A stretch of DNA of 64,000 bases from Kutzneria buriramensis (GTDB lineage Bacteria; Actinomycetota; Actinomycetes; Mycobacteriales; Pseudonocardiaceae), in assembly GCF_003387475.1 (NCBI RefSeq), contig NZ_QUNO01000007.1, positions 62,001 to 126,000 on the forward strand. The letters run 5' to 3'. Positions 44,718 through 54,308 of the stretch are shown here, in pieces. The translations under genes and the position numbers were made by a program. Position 1 is the stretch's first letter, and every line of letters starts with the position of its first letter. A model generated the notes under the pieces. It ran no database searches, had not been told where the DNA came from, and saw only the letters and a program-made list of their open reading frames with translations.

Positions 44718-46118
44718 TCATTCGTTGGCGTCGAGCAGCCCCCGGGACGACGGCCGTGCGCGGCCATGGAGGTTCACGAGGTGCCAGAACCTGGTGTTTC
44801 CCTCGGCGACAAGGAGCGTCCGCTCTCGGCCGACTGTGCCGAATCCGGCCGATCCCTTGCCCACTAGGAGACGCGCCAGAACGCCCGTGAACACGGCGGC
44901 GGCGAGCGACGAGCCGTGACCGGCGGTCCGGTCGCCGTCGCCGCCGTCGTGGGCGAATGGCGCGTCGACGGTCCCTCCGGGCATGTGCCAGAACAGGTCG
45001 CCGACCTTGTCGCCGGTGCGTTCAGGCACCGGCACCAGGCGGCCGTCGGTGGAGCTGACCGCCACGACGTGGACGTCGTTGGCCGGGAATCCCATTGCGT
45101 CGAGGGGAGTCCGATGCTGTCCGGTGGCCGGCACGTGAATGTTGCCGCAGGCGGCGACGACCACCACGGGGTGGTTCTCCGCGCGGGCGGCGATGACCGT
45201 CCGCACCGTCATCTCGAACTCCGGCGCGAGGATTGCGCCCTCCCCGTTGAGGGTGGCGCTCACATTGAGCAGATCGAAGTCCTTGTACCGCTCGATGGCG
45301 TCATGCATCCAGGACGCCGCCAGCTGTTGCCGCAGCGGCGTCGGAAGGTCGTTAGCGACATCGATCACGTCGATGACGGCCTGCGGGGCGAGGGTCGCGA
45401 TGATGCTGGTGATCAGCGTGCCGTGCCGGTGCGAGGTCCGTGATCGAGGCTCGTCGTAGGTCCGGTAGCCGTCCTTGCGTCGATGGGTCACGGTCATGCG
45501 GTCGGCGATGTGACCCAGGGCGTCCTCATGGACGCCGGCATCGAGCACGCCGATCTTCACCTGCCCGCAGTCGGGCTGTTGATCGAGGTCGACGCGTACC
45601 GATTCGAGCGCCGTTTCGAAGGCTCGGGTTGGGGTGAACCCGTGGCCCAGCACGATATCCGTCGAGAGGTCGAGCCAGGGCACACGGCTGGCGCGGAACG
45701 TGCCCGGAACCCAGCGGGCCCGTCGGCGTCGCAGGATCGAGCGCCCGGCCCGCAGCACCAGCCGCACCAGGTCGCGTTCGCGACCCGGCCGACAGGTGAG
45801 CACGAATACCCGGGGAGCAACGCCGGGCCGTTCCTCGCCACGGGCTTCCTGGACATCGCGCAGTCCACGTGCGCGGGCACCGCCCGCCAACGGTGTGCGG
45901 AGCAGGCGGATCAGTGCCTCGGACACCGCCCCGGTCCCCGGCTCTTGCAGCCAGCAGACCACGACCTCGCCCGGCACGAGCGGCAGGCGGCGTTCGGCCC
46001 GGCGACGGATGCCGAGCGTCACGAGATCCACAATCGTGTCCCACAAGGCCCAAACCGTCACGAGGACGGTCAGACGTAGGTCGACGGCCGGCCGCTCCCG
46101 TACCGCCGGGCTGCTCAT
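44718..46118 (-). CDS. membrane-anchored subtilase (S8 family peptidase)
   Basis: A 466-residue protein. One membrane segment (about 14-36) anchors it. The S8 catalytic residues are all present: Asp in VKIGVLDAGVHE (about 187-197), His in SHRHGTLITSIIA (about 227-239), Asn in VVVAACGNIH and Ser in GHGSSLAAAVFTG (about 412-424). There is no secretion-type signal peptide and no prodomain, and an ~150-residue region precedes the catalytic domain. It overlaps a large membrane protein by 4 nt and is therefore its functional partner. It may be a membrane-tethered regulatory or stress-activated protease. Substrate unknown. Confidence 0.85.
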   Translation of the reverse strand: MSSPAVRERPAVDLRLTVLVTVWALWDTIVDLVTLGIRRRAERRLPLVPGEVVVCWLQEPGTGAVSEALIRLLRTPLAGGARARGLRDVQEARGEERPGVAPRVFVLTCRPGRERDLVRLVLRAGRSILRRRRARWVPGTFRASRVPWLDLSTDIVLGHGFTPTRAFETALESVRVDLDQQPDCGQVKIGVLDAGVHEDALGHIADRMTVTHRRKDGYRTYDEPRSRTSHRHGTLITSIIATLAPQAVIDVIDVANDLPTPLRQQLAASWMHDAIERYKDFDLLNVSATLNGEGAILAPEFEMTVRTVIAARAENHPVVVVAACGNIHVPATGQHRTPLDAMGFPANDVHVVAVSSTDGRLVPVPERTGDKVGDLFWHMPGGTVDAPFAHDGGDGDRTAGHGSSLAAAVFTGVLARLLVGKGSAGFGTVGRERTLLVAEGNTRFWHLVNLHGRARPSSRGLLDANE

Positions 46119-47953
46119 GATCGGACCTCCGTGCGGCGGTCGGCGGCGTTCTGCGTGACCCGCTCAACGGCGTCGGCCAGCGGTCCGGCGACCACGCCGG
46201 CACCAAGACCCCACAGCAAAGCGGCGACCAGGTCGAGCACGGTGCCCCAGGGCTTGTCGACGTACCACAGGGTCAGCCCGCCCCAGACGGCCACCACGGC
46301 GGCGACCAGCAGCAGCCAACGATCCGTGATGCGCGTGCGCCGTACGAGCTGGTCGGGCGTCGGGGCCGGCCTGGCCCGGAACCGGTCGAACAGTCCCGGC
46401 ACGCCGTCCGGAACGGGGGCGGCCGTGACCAGTTCGACGGCCGTAGCGACCTCGAAGCCTCCAGGGAGCGGCCGGGTGGGGTCCGGCAGGCGCAGGGCGA
46501 TCTGGCGGGCCTGCTCCAGCTTGTGGTCCAGGTCGGCGGCGACGACGTCGGTGCCGGTCCTGGCCGTGCGCAGCGAGTCCAGGACCTCGTCCGTGAGGCC
46601 CCGCGCCTCGGCATACCAGATGCTCTGCCACGACTCGTATCCCGACAGACTCCCGGCGCGGGCCTGGAGTGCCGCGTCCAGCTTCGACACCGTGGGCAAC
46701 AGCTCCAGCGCCGCCGCAGTGGCCTCTGCGTCGGCGAGAAACCCTTGGATCTCCGAGGTTTCCAGCTCGGCGGGTGAACCCGGGCCGAGGGCGCCGTCGG
46801 CGTGGTCCTTCAGCCCCGGGGCCAGCTCGTCGAGACCGGCCAGACCATCCACTGTGGACTTCAAAGCGCCGAGAACGGTCGCCGCACGGGAACGCCACTC
46901 GGCGATGGCCGCCGCCACGGCGGCGATGTCCTTGGTGATCGACTCGACGGCGGCCGCGTCGTCGTCGCTGGGGTGGCCCAACAGGTTGAACACTCCCGGG
47001 TAGCGTCGCTGGACGTCGGCGGCGCGCTCCGCGAGGGCGTTGGCCTCCCGCGCGGCACCGGGCGCGATCGCCCAGGCCACAGTGGGGTCGGCCTTCTTGA
47101 CGGCCGTGTCGGCGGAGATTCCGGCGCGGGCCAACGCCTTCGCGCTCACGACCAGGCGGCTGATCGGACGGTGGTTGATCAGGTAGCCGCGTTGCAGCAG
47201 GCCGCCGAGTAGTCCGATCAGGGCGACAGCGATGGCCCATATCCAACCGGCGGCGGTGGTCACGGTGACCGTCACGCCGGATCCGCCGAGCTTGATCGTG
47301 CCGGTGTACGTGCCGTACGCCGGCGGTGCCGCACCGGCGAGGTCGAGCCGCGTCGCCGTGGGCCCGGAGCAGGTCGCGGTCACCGTCGCGCTGTACGTCG
47401 AGGACTGGAGAATCACCGGCGCGCTCCACCTGCCGGGGCAGGTGTTCGCCGCGATCGGCACGGAAAGCGCCACCGGCCGTTGTGGCACAACGGGAAGGTC
47501 CACCGGCCCGCGGAGATCCGTCGTAGCGGACGAGACCAGCCCGGCGGGGGAGCCGGCGGACAGGCTGACCGGCACGTGCTGGGCGGGGCCGGCCGGATTG
47601 GTGACCACGGTGATCACGCCGGACGTCCCGGCCGGCGCGTCCTTGCCGACCGTGATCGACACCGGCACCGTGCCGTGCCCCTTGACCTCGATGGGCGACG
47701 TCCCCGGGTGGCCGTCGACCGTGAAGGTCAACGGCCAGGCGCCGTGCCCCAGGGCGACTCCGCCGCCGAGCGTCACGCCGACCGGGCCGGCGGCGGGATT
47801 GACCAGCCACAGCTGACCGGCGCCGTTGGTCACCACGACCTGCCCCGGCTCGACGACCAGAGCGTCGTCGGCCCGCGCCACCGGCACCGGTCCGAGCAGG
47901 ATCGCCGTCGCGCCGGCGATCGCCGTGCCCGCCCGACGCCACCAGGTCCTCAT
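46115..47953 (-). CDS. large multi-domain membrane protein partnered with the subtilase
   Basis: A 612-residue protein with a signal peptide (about 1-28). An extracytoplasmic Val/Thr/Gly/Pro-rich beta-sandwich region follows (about 30-225). A membrane segment lies near 235-255, then a long cytoplasmic helical region (about 265-540) with coiled-coil potential. Two membrane segments lie near 548-568 and 577-600. It overlaps the subtilase start by 4 nt. The layout resembles a sensor: outer ligand domain, membrane pass, inner helical module near a membrane-bound protease. I recognise no named family; function inferred only from layout and operon. Confidence 0.7.
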   Translation of the reverse strand: MRTWWRRAGTAIAGATAILLGPVPVARADDALVVEPGQVVVTNGAGQLWLVNPAAGPVGVTLGGGVALGHGAWPLTFTVDGHPGTSPIEVKGHGTVPVSITVGKDAPAGTSGVITVVTNPAGPAQHVPVSLSAGSPAGLVSSATTDLRGPVDLPVVPQRPVALSVPIAANTCPGRWSAPVILQSSTYSATVTATCSGPTATRLDLAGAAPPAYGTYTGTIKLGGSGVTVTVTTAAGWIWAIAVALIGLLGGLLQRGYLINHRPISRLVVSAKALARAGISADTAVKKADPTVAWAIAPGAAREANALAERAADVQRRYPGVFNLLGHPSDDDAAAVESITKDIAAVAAAIAEWRSRAATVLGALKSTVDGLAGLDELAPGLKDHADGALGPGSPAELETSEIQGFLADAEATAAALELLPTVSKLDAALQARAGSLSGYESWQSIWYAEARGLTDEVLDSLRTARTGTDVVAADLDHKLEQARQIALRLPDPTRPLPGGFEVATAVELVTAAPVPDGVPGLFDRFRARPAPTPDQLVRRTRITDRWLLLVAAVVAVWGGLTLWYVDKPWGTVLDLVAALLWGLGAGVVAGPLADAVERVTQNAADRRTEVRS

Positions 47954-48046
47954 ATGCCGCTCCCAGACGCGCTGATGACGACGGATTCGTCCAAGCGGGC
48001 GTGTCCGTTAGCGCCGATGCGCGAGGGAGTCGAGAACGTGACCCGG

Positions 48047-48520
48047 TCAGCGGGCCCCGTCGACGACCGTCCGCGCCCCCAGCGGTCGCTGGAGCGTCAC
48101 GGTCGTGACGAACTGCGCGGCGAGTTGGGGCTGGTCGCCGGCGCAGTTCGCGCCGGGCAGCTGTCCGACCAGCACGGTCACGGTGACCGTGCTCGTGGTC
48201 TCGGCGACGTCGACCCGGCCGAGCGTGCTGCACCGGGCCAGTCCGGCGGTGGTGTAGTGGATCACCAGCTGTGGTCCGTCGCCGGCCTCGGCCCGACTCC
48301 ACCGGAGCGGTCGCTGATCGATGACTCTGGCGTCGGGCCGGGCCACGTTGGGCTGTCCGACCGGCCCGGACACGCCGGTCGAGGTGGCCGGGCCGCCGGT
48401 GGGCGGGCTGCTTGTGCTCATCGCCGGGCCGGGGTCGCTGACGTTGCCGTTGGCGGCGGTGCCGCACGCCGTCGCGGTGACCAGCAGTCCGAGCGCGACG
48501 GTCAGGCGGAGTGTTCGCAT
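48047..48520 (-). CDS. small secreted lipoprotein
   Basis: A 157-residue protein starting at ATG 48520 (ATG 48523 is the alternative), with AGGAGG just upstream. The signal peptide ends in a lipobox-like ATAC at about residues 17-20. The mature part is Pro/Thr/Gly-rich and then a beta-rich domain with a pair of Cys residues (ARCSTLG and PGANCAGD). It precedes the membrane protein and subtilase genes on the same strand with a 93-nt gap, so it may belong to that system as an outer-face component. No known family recognised. Confidence 0.65.
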   Translation of the reverse strand: MRTLRLTVALGLLVTATACGTAANGNVSDPGPAMSTSSPPTGGPATSTGVSGPVGQPNVARPDARVIDQRPLRWSRAEAGDGPQLVIHYTTAGLARCSTLGRVDVAETTSTVTVTVLVGQLPGANCAGDQPQLAAQFVTTVTLQRPLGARTVVDGAR

Positions 48521-48806
48521 CATGCCTCCTGGACGTCGAAAGACCCGGTTCGGGTTGGCTCGCTCCGCCGACTCCTTCGTGATGTTCACGTATACGTCAA
48601 TGGTGGCGCAGATGCGTCATATGGTTGAACTGGCCGGGCCCGGATTACTCGCGCTGAATGGGTGCACGTGTGCATTGTTTTCGGGGCAGGGTTTAGACCG
48701 GAGGAGTGGTAATCGAAACCGGCCACTGACAGGTGTGCCGCGGTGAAACTAGGCTAAAGCGTGCATTTCGACATTTCATGTCGCTTCTAATCAGGTGGGG
48801 GTTTCA

Positions 48807-49847
48807 ATGCGCGGTGAAAGACGTATGTTCCATGCGTTCGCGATGCCCGTCGTGATCGCGGTCGGGCTCGCCGGGTTCGTGATCGGGGGTGCAACGCCCG
48901 CCGTCGCGGGCCCGCAACCGCTGGCTACGAAACAATCCGTTCCGGTCGGTTCCGGGCTGGTGCCGGTCTACGACCCGACGACCAAGGCGGCCGGCATGGC
49001 CACGCCGCAGGCGGCCGCCACCATCATCTCGGCGTACTGGACGCCGGCGCGGAAAGCCGCGGCCAGGCCGGCGCCGCTGGACACCGGCGCCGTGCAGACG
49101 AGCAGCGGTCGGCAGCCCCAGGGGAAGCCGCAGAACATCGCCGACCCGACGCGTCCGGCGGCGGACGCGTTTCGCCCCGACGTGGCATTCACCAATACCG
49201 ACGGAAAGGTGTTCTTCCACGATCCGGTGGACGGCAATGACTATGTCTGTTCGGGCGGCGCCATCAACAGTGGAAAGCGGCGGTTGGTGCTGACGGCCGG
49301 CCACTGCGTGCACCGCGGTGGCGGCGGCCAGTGGATGCAGAACTGGACGTTCGACCCCGGTTATCAGTTCGGTGTCGGCACGCCCGGCAGTTTCCCGGCA
49401 TACCAGCTGTGGGCGCAGACGTCGTGGATCAACAATGACGACCACCACTTCGACTACGCGTTCGCCATCACCCAGAACGGCTCGCACGGCGGCAAGCTGG
49501 TCGACACGGTCGGCGGCAACGGCCTGACCGTCAACCCGGGCCGCCCGTTCATCACGTTCATCGGCTACCCGGACAACGTGTCCAACACCGAGCAGCAGGC
49601 GAACTGCCAGGGGCAGCTGAGCCGGCGCAGCATCTTCAACTCCGACCAGCAGCTCAACTGCAACCTGGGCGGCGGCTCCAGCGGCGGCCCGTGGCTCCAG
49701 AACTACAGCGACGCCAACGGTCTGGGCTGGGCGGTCAGCAACACCTCCTACGGCATCAACCCCGATCCGCAGGGCCCGGTGTTCGGCCCGTACTACGACG
49801 GCGACACCACGAACCTGTACAACGCGGCCGAGAACGCCTCGCCGTGA
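48807..49847 (+). CDS. secreted trypsin-like serine protease
   Basis: A 346-residue protein from ATG 48807 with GGTGGGG upstream. The signal peptide spans about 1-33. A ~100-residue pro-region follows. The chymotrypsin-fold triad is His in LVLTAGHCVH (about 164-173), Asp in FDYAFAIT and Ser in GGGSSGGPW (about 288-296). Cys pairs around these blocks suggest disulfides, as in secreted actinomycete peptidases. It is likely activated by proteolysis outside the cell. It is divergent from the lipoprotein/subtilase operon and separated from it by a 286-nt intergenic region with no distinct dyad. Confidence 0.85.
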   Translation: MRGERRMFHAFAMPVVIAVGLAGFVIGGATPAVAGPQPLATKQSVPVGSGLVPVYDPTTKAAGMATPQAAATIISAYWTPARKAAARPAPLDTGAVQTSSGRQPQGKPQNIADPTRPAADAFRPDVAFTNTDGKVFFHDPVDGNDYVCSGGAINSGKRRLVLTAGHCVHRGGGGQWMQNWTFDPGYQFGVGTPGSFPAYQLWAQTSWINNDDHHFDYAFAITQNGSHGGKLVDTVGGNGLTVNPGRPFITFIGYPDNVSNTEQQANCQGQLSRRSIFNSDQQLNCNLGGGSSGGPWLQNYSDANGLGWAVSNTSYGINPDPQGPVFGPYYDGDTTNLYNAAENASP

Positions 49848-49851
49848 CCGA

Positions 49852-50700
49852 CTAGCGGCACACCATGTCTGCCCACCGGGCAGACGTGGTGCGCGAAACT
49901 CCCTCGGCGGGCGCCGGCGTCGTGAGGAACTCCTCCTTGATCTCCTTCGGCCCGAACGGCCAGACGCGTTCGGCGCGGGCCCAGATCGGGAACGAGACCA
50001 CGCCCACGACCACCCAGGACACCGACACGATCTGGGGACAGCGGGTCGGTCGAGAACCGCACGTAGATCCAGCCGACGACCGCGATGATCAGCGGCACCG
50101 AGAAGAGTCACATCTTGTACGGCCGGTTCAGGTTCGGCTGCCGTCGCCGCAGCACCACCACCGCCGCCGCCTGCGCCAGCGCCTGGACCAGCACGATGGC
50201 GGCCGCGAGCGCGTTGATCACCACGGTCAGCGGCAGCAGCGAGCCGACGGCGCTGATGACGCCCATGACCAGCAGGCCGACAGTGGGGAAGTGCCCTTCG
50301 GGTGCAGCCTGGTGAACTGGGGGAGGAACAGCTTGTCGCGGGCGGCCTCGTGCGGCACCCGCGAACCGGCGAGCAGACCCGCGAACACGGACGCGAAAGC
50401 CGTCACCACGATGAGCACGGTCACGATGTCGGCGGCCGTCGGGCCCCACGCGCTGGACACCGCGGGCGTCGCGATCGATGACGACTTGACCACGTCCTGC
50501 CAGGGCAGCACGCCGAGGATGCCGACCTGGAGCAGCAGGTACAGGCACATGATGCCGACGATCGATCGCGGCAGCGTCTTGCCCGGCCGGCGCACCTCGC
50601 CGCCCAGGTAGGCGCTGGTGTCGTAGCCGAGGTAGTCGTAGACCGCGAGCACGAGTCCGGCTCCGAGGCCGGTGAAGAGCGTGCAGGGAACTGCCGTGCG
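49852..50700 (-). pseudogene. decayed amino-acid permease (APC family) pseudogene
   Basis: Read on the minus strand from about 50700, a permease C-terminal half is still recognisable (AVYDYLGYDTSAYLGGEV, then FASVFAGLLAGSRVPHEAARDKLF). The frame shifts near 50290, where one base seems lost between HPKG and FPTVGLLVMG. A TGA at 50108-50110 replaces an expected Trp codon after NRPYKM. A further shift near 50040 separates VGWIYVRFSTD from the C-terminus FPIWARAERVWPFGPKE, which ends at 49852. The N-terminal half is missing. Two small-base errors could be sequencing faults, but the truncation cannot. It abuts the biosynthetic cluster. Confidence 0.8.
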
Positions 50701-50743
50701 GCTCGGCCCGTGGGGGCAAGTTCTCTGCGCGGGCGGACACGGC

Positions 50744-50778
50744 GATGGGCGGGTCCTCTCGGGAAGGACCCGCCCATC
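50744..50778 (-). terminator. strong hairpin terminator after the P450 gene
   Basis: Perfect 14-bp arms, GATGGGCGGGTCCT and AGGACCCGCCCATC, surround a 7-nt loop, 14 nt after the P450 stop codon. Its position marks the left transcriptional end of the biosynthetic cluster. No T-run follows, as usual for high-GC actinomycetes. Confidence 0.8.
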
Positions 50779-50791
50779 TGTGCGAACCCGG

Positions 50792-52021
50792 TCAGCGCAG
50801 CGACAGGGGCAGGGACTTCAGCGAACGGAACTCCAGGTTGGTGTTCCACACCGGCTCGCCGGCCAGGCTGATCTTCGAGTAGCGGTTGAACAGCGCGGTG
50901 TAGAACCACTTCAGCTGGAGGCTGGCGATCTGCCGGCCGAGGCAGGAGTGCACGCCGATGCCGAACGAGAGGGTCTTGTTGCTGTTCGGGCGGGCCAGGT
51001 CGAACTCGTCGGGCCGCTCGAACATCCGCGGGTCGCGGTTGGCCGCGCCCAGGAACAGCGCGACGCACTGGCCCTTGTCGATCGTGACGCCGCCGATCTC
51101 CAGCTCCGAGTCCGCGAGCCGCCAGGTGAACTGGTTCGACGCGTTGAACCGGACGACCTCGTTGGCGACGTTGTCGGCGGCGGCCTGGCTGCTGCGGAAG
51201 AGCTCCACCTGCTCGGGGTTCTCCGCGAACGCCTTCATGCCGCTGCTGAGCGAGCCGGGCGTGGTCGGCGCGTACAGCGCGATGAGCAGCAGCACCAGCT
51301 GGTGGATGGTCTGCTGGAGCGTCGAGTCGGTGTTGGTCGGTGCGGCAGCCGCGAGCCGGGCGATGACGGTGTCCGGCAGCACCTTGCCGCGCTTGCCCTC
51401 GACCAGCTCCACCGAGTACGTGTGCAGGTCGGTCAGGTCCTCGAGCAGCGCGTCGAAGTTGATCGGCTGGTCCTGCGGGCCCGACCAGTACGTCATCAGC
51501 TTGTCCACGCGGGGCACGACGAAGTCGAGGTCCTCCTCGGGGACGCCGAAGGCGTGCACCGACGAGTGGTAGGGCATCTTCAGCGCCAGCTCGGACACGG
51601 CGTCGATCTCGGTCTGGCCCTCGGGGATCGAGGCCACCAGCTCGGCCGCGATCTTCTCGATGACGTCGCTGTAGAACTTGTGCGCCGCGCCGGTGAAGCC
51701 GGGCGCCGTCGAGCGCCGCAGCGAGTCGTGCACCGGCGGGTCGGTGTACATCATGACGTTCTTGGTGAACTGGTAGTAGATGTTGTCCGTCTGCACCGCG
51801 CGGCCGTCGAACTTCGCCTGGAGGACCTCCTCCATGCGGTCGGCCTTCAGCGACGGGTTCTTCAGCGCCTTCGCGCAGTCGTCGTACCGCACGACTGCCC
51901 AGGCGTCGAGCCCCTCGCACCAGTGCACGGGGTTGGTCTCGCTCAGCTCGGCGTACACGGGGTAGGGGTCCGGCACGATGCTCGGATCGGACAACGGCGA
52001 TGCATTTACCATCGACACCAT
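50792..52021 (-). CDS. cytochrome P450 with atypical I-helix
   Basis: A 409-residue P450. The heme-binding loop is [15 protein letters not shown] with Cys360, and the ExxR pair is E288/R291 in NEVVRF. The I-helix (about 244-258) reads [15 protein letters not shown]: where a normal P450 has Gly, a variable residue and Asp/Glu before the Thr pair, this one has Tyr250, Ala251 and Pro252 before Thr253-Thr254. Loss of the acid is expected to disturb proton delivery for ordinary O2 activation. The gene sits in a cluster with a nitric oxide synthase and has its own SARP-type promoter at 52169-52200. NO-dependent chemistry, such as nitration, is an attractive but unproven role. Its redox partner is not in the window. 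Confidence 0.88.
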   Translation of the reverse strand: MVSMVNASPLSDPSIVPDPYPVYAELSETNPVHWCEGLDAWAVVRYDDCAKALKNPSLKADRMEEVLQAKFDGRAVQTDNIYYQFTKNVMMYTDPPVHDSLRRSTAPGFTGAAHKFYSDVIEKIAAELVASIPEGQTEIDAVSELALKMPYHSSVHAFGVPEEDLDFVVPRVDKLMTYWSGPQDQPINFDALLEDLTDLHTYSVELVEGKRGKVLPDTVIARLAAAAPTNTDSTLQQTIHQLVLLLIALYAPTTPGSLSSGMKAFAENPEQVELFRSSQAAADNVANEVVRFNASNQFTWRLADSELEIGGVTIDKGQCVALFLGAANRDPRMFERPDEFDLARPNSNKTLSFGIGVHSCLGRQIASLQLKWFYTALFNRYSKISLAGEPVWNTNLEFRSLKSLPLSLR

Positions 52022-52168
52022 TGGTCGGCTCCATCTTCGTTACGGCCGGATCCAGACTCGACAGGTCGCGTTCAGTCCGACTGTGGGGCGGTACAGGGAA
52101 ACAGGGATGTGGCTGTGAGCAGTCGTCACTTCGGAAGGCGAGGGCAGCATCGCCATTCACTGCGCACA

Positions 52169-52200
52169 ACGCTAGTCGCCGGGATTTTTGGTTCGTTATC
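52169..52200 (-). promoter_or_regulatory. SARP-type promoter of the P450 gene
   Basis: On the minus strand: heptamer GATAACG, 4 nt, heptamer AAAAATC, 8 nt, then TAGCGT as minus-10. The 11-bp heptamer period and 8-bp gap to minus-10 are the geometry of SARP activators. The P450 start is about 150 nt downstream. Confidence 0.75.
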
Positions 52201-52256
52201 GGTGAGCCGGGGGTCCGCCCCGGGAATCGATAACAGGGCAAAGGTCCCTGTACGGG

Positions 52257-53258
52257 TCACGCCAGTGACGTGCCAGCCGGCAGGCCGTTGGTGTGCAACA
52301 CTTCCTCGTCGTCGACGCCGTGCTCGTCGATACCGTGCAGCCAGTCGCTCTGGTACACCGAGTCCAGGTAGCGCTCGCCCAGGTCCGGTGCGATCGCCAC
52401 GGCGATGCCCCGCCAGTCCGGGCGTTCGGCCAGCCAGCCCAGCGCGCCGCTGATCACCGTGCCGGTCGACCCGCCGAACAGGAAACCCCGTGCGGCCAAC
52501 CGGTGACAGGTGCGGACCGTGTCCGGCTCCGGCACCGTGATGACCTCGTCCACATAGGACTCGTCCAGCAGTGCGGGCCGCACGCTGGTGCCCAGGCCCG
52601 GGATCGTCCGGGGGGCCGCCGGCCCGCCGAAGGTGACGGAGCCGACGCTGTCCACGGCGACGATCCGCACCCGATCCCTTCTGGCGCGGAAGAACCGGGC
52701 GCAGCCCATCAGCGTGCCGGTGGTGCCGGCGCCGACGAACAGCACGTCCAGATCGGGGAACTGGCTGAGGATGGCCGGCGCCGTCGACTCGAAGTGCGCC
52801 TTCCAGTTGTTCGGATTGGCATACTGGTTGAGCCACACGTACCTGCGGTCCGAGGCGCACAGCGCCCGCACGTAGTCCAGGCGCGCGCCCAGGAATCCGC
52901 CGTCGGCGTCCGGCTCGGCGATGACGTGCACCTCGGCGCCGAGCACCTCCATCATCCGCCGGGTGGCCACGTTGCACCGGGCGTCGGTGATGCACAGGAA
53001 CCGGAATCCCCGGTTCGCGGCGATCACGCTCAGCGCCAGGCCGAGGTTGCCGGACGAGGACTCGACCAGCACCGAGTCCGGCGCCAGCCGGCCGTCCCGC
53101 TCCGCGGCCTCCACCATGCGCAGCGCGGCCTTGAGCTTGATCGACCCGGCGAAGTTGAAGCCCTCGCACTTCAGGAACAGCGAGCGCCCGAACACCGGCA
53201 GGAGGTCGACGTAGAGGTCCTCCTCGTTGAAGTCCTGCGGGGCCGAGATGATCGGCAC
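52257..53258 (-). CDS. sbnA: SbnA-like 2,3-diaminopropionate biosynthesis PLP enzyme
   Basis: A 333-residue protein (SbnA is about 326) from GTG 53258 with GGAGGAG upstream. It is a cysteine-synthase-fold PLP enzyme: Schiff-base Lys41 in NFAGSIKLKAA, SSSGNLGLA at about 67-75, and the glycine loop GAGTTGTLMG near 172. By analogy to SbnA, it condenses O-phosphoserine with glutamate to give N-(2-amino-2-carboxyethyl)-glutamate. The partner SbnB-like enzyme is encoded two genes upstream. Together they supply L-2,3-diaminopropionate (DAP) for the assembly line. It lies 48 nt after the dioxygenase gene, in the same operon. Confidence 0.85.
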   Translation of the reverse strand: MPIISAPQDFNEEDLYVDLLPVFGRSLFLKCEGFNFAGSIKLKAALRMVEAAERDGRLAPDSVLVESSSGNLGLALSVIAANRGFRFLCITDARCNVATRRMMEVLGAEVHVIAEPDADGGFLGARLDYVRALCASDRRYVWLNQYANPNNWKAHFESTAPAILSQFPDLDVLFVGAGTTGTLMGCARFFRARRDRVRIVAVDSVGSVTFGGPAAPRTIPGLGTSVRPALLDESYVDEVITVPEPDTVRTCHRLAARGFLFGGSTGTVISGALGWLAERPDWRGIAVAIAPDLGERYLDSVYQSDWLHGIDEHGVDDEEVLHTNGLPAGTSLA

Positions 53259-53306
53259 GGTGTCACTCCTCCTCGGTGCCCGACCGCGCGCCGGGCCGGC
53301 CACCGC

Positions 53307-54269
53307 TCAGGCATCGCGTCTGACCGGCTCCGCCATGGCGACGACGATCTGACGGTGACCGACGTGGGGCTCGGTGCTGTGCGCGGTGCGGATGTTGTCG
53401 ATCAGCAGCAGATCGCCCGCCTGCCACGGCAGGCTCACCGTGTGCGCCTCGTAGACGGCGTTGATCGTCTCGATGATGTCCTCGTCGATCGGGCTGCCGT
53501 CACCGAACCGCGTGGTGAACGGCAACCCGTCCGCGCCGTAGACGTCGACGAGGTACTCGCGGATCTCCGGCGCCATCGTCCACTCGTTGAGGAACGCGAT
53601 CTGGTTGAACCAGCAGTCCACAACGGATGCCGGGTGCCGGACCACGGCCGGGCGACGCTGTCGGGTCCGCAGCGCCCCGCCCGGCGCCCACTCGAACTCG
53701 ATGCCGTTGGCGCGGCAGTAACTCTCGACGCCGGCGCGGTCGTCGGTGCCGAACGACTCGACGAGCGAGACGCCCACCTCGCCGTTGTAGCTGCGCACCA
53801 GCGACCAGCCCTTGTCGATGAAACGGTTGACCACATCGGACGGCAGCTCGGCCAGCACGGCGGCGGCGTCCGCGGTGGCGGTCGCGCCGCCCGACGCCGG
53901 TGCGGCCAGGCACACCAGCGCCAGCAGGCCGGGAATCTCCTCGGCGTAGCTGAGCTCGTGGTGCATGCACATCGGCTGGTCGGCCGGCCACTGCGAGGAC
54001 GAGTACACGCCGTCGGCGTAGCGGGACCGGGGAGCGAATGCCTCCCGGTCGGGCATGAGGTCGAGGGACAGCGCCCGGTAGGCGCCGGTGGCCGCCTCGA
54101 GATCCCGCAACTCCAGGCCGCGCACCAGTACCGCGCCGCGCTCGGTGACGGTCGCGCGCAGCGCGTCGCGATGTGCCGTCAGCCAGTCGTGGGCGGTGCC
54201 GTCGGCGCGCACCACGGCCCGGCCGCTCGGGTCCGTCTCGACGGACAGCGATGGGGCTGCCGATATCAT
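53307..54269 (-). CDS. TauD/TfdA-family Fe(II)/2-oxoglutarate dioxygenase
   Basis: A 320-residue protein from ATG 54269. The metal triad is His103 and Glu105 in CMHHELSYAE and His297 in RTAHSTEP; Arg306 in GHRQIVVAM should bind 2-oxoglutarate. The use of Glu rather than Asp in the proximal motif and the sequence style resemble clavaminate-synthase/SyrP-type enzymes that act on carrier-bound amino acids. Nestled between DAP genes and an A-T NRPS, it probably oxidises DAP or a DAP-derived residue, by hydroxylation or epoxidation. It has its own SARP-type promoter at 54309-54340. Confidence 0.85.
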   Translation of the reverse strand: MISAAPSLSVETDPSGRAVVRADGTAHDWLTAHRDALRATVTERGAVLVRGLELRDLEAATGAYRALSLDLMPDREAFAPRSRYADGVYSSSQWPADQPMCMHHELSYAEEIPGLLALVCLAAPASGGATATADAAAVLAELPSDVVNRFIDKGWSLVRSYNGEVGVSLVESFGTDDRAGVESYCRANGIEFEWAPGGALRTRQRRPAVVRHPASVVDCWFNQIAFLNEWTMAPEIREYLVDVYGADGLPFTTRFGDGSPIDEDIIETINAVYEAHTVSLPWQAGDLLLIDNIRTAHSTEPHVGHRQIVVAMAEPVRRDA

Positions 54270-54308
54270 GACTGGACTCCAGACGGCTCGGTCGACATCG
54301 TGTCGCAG

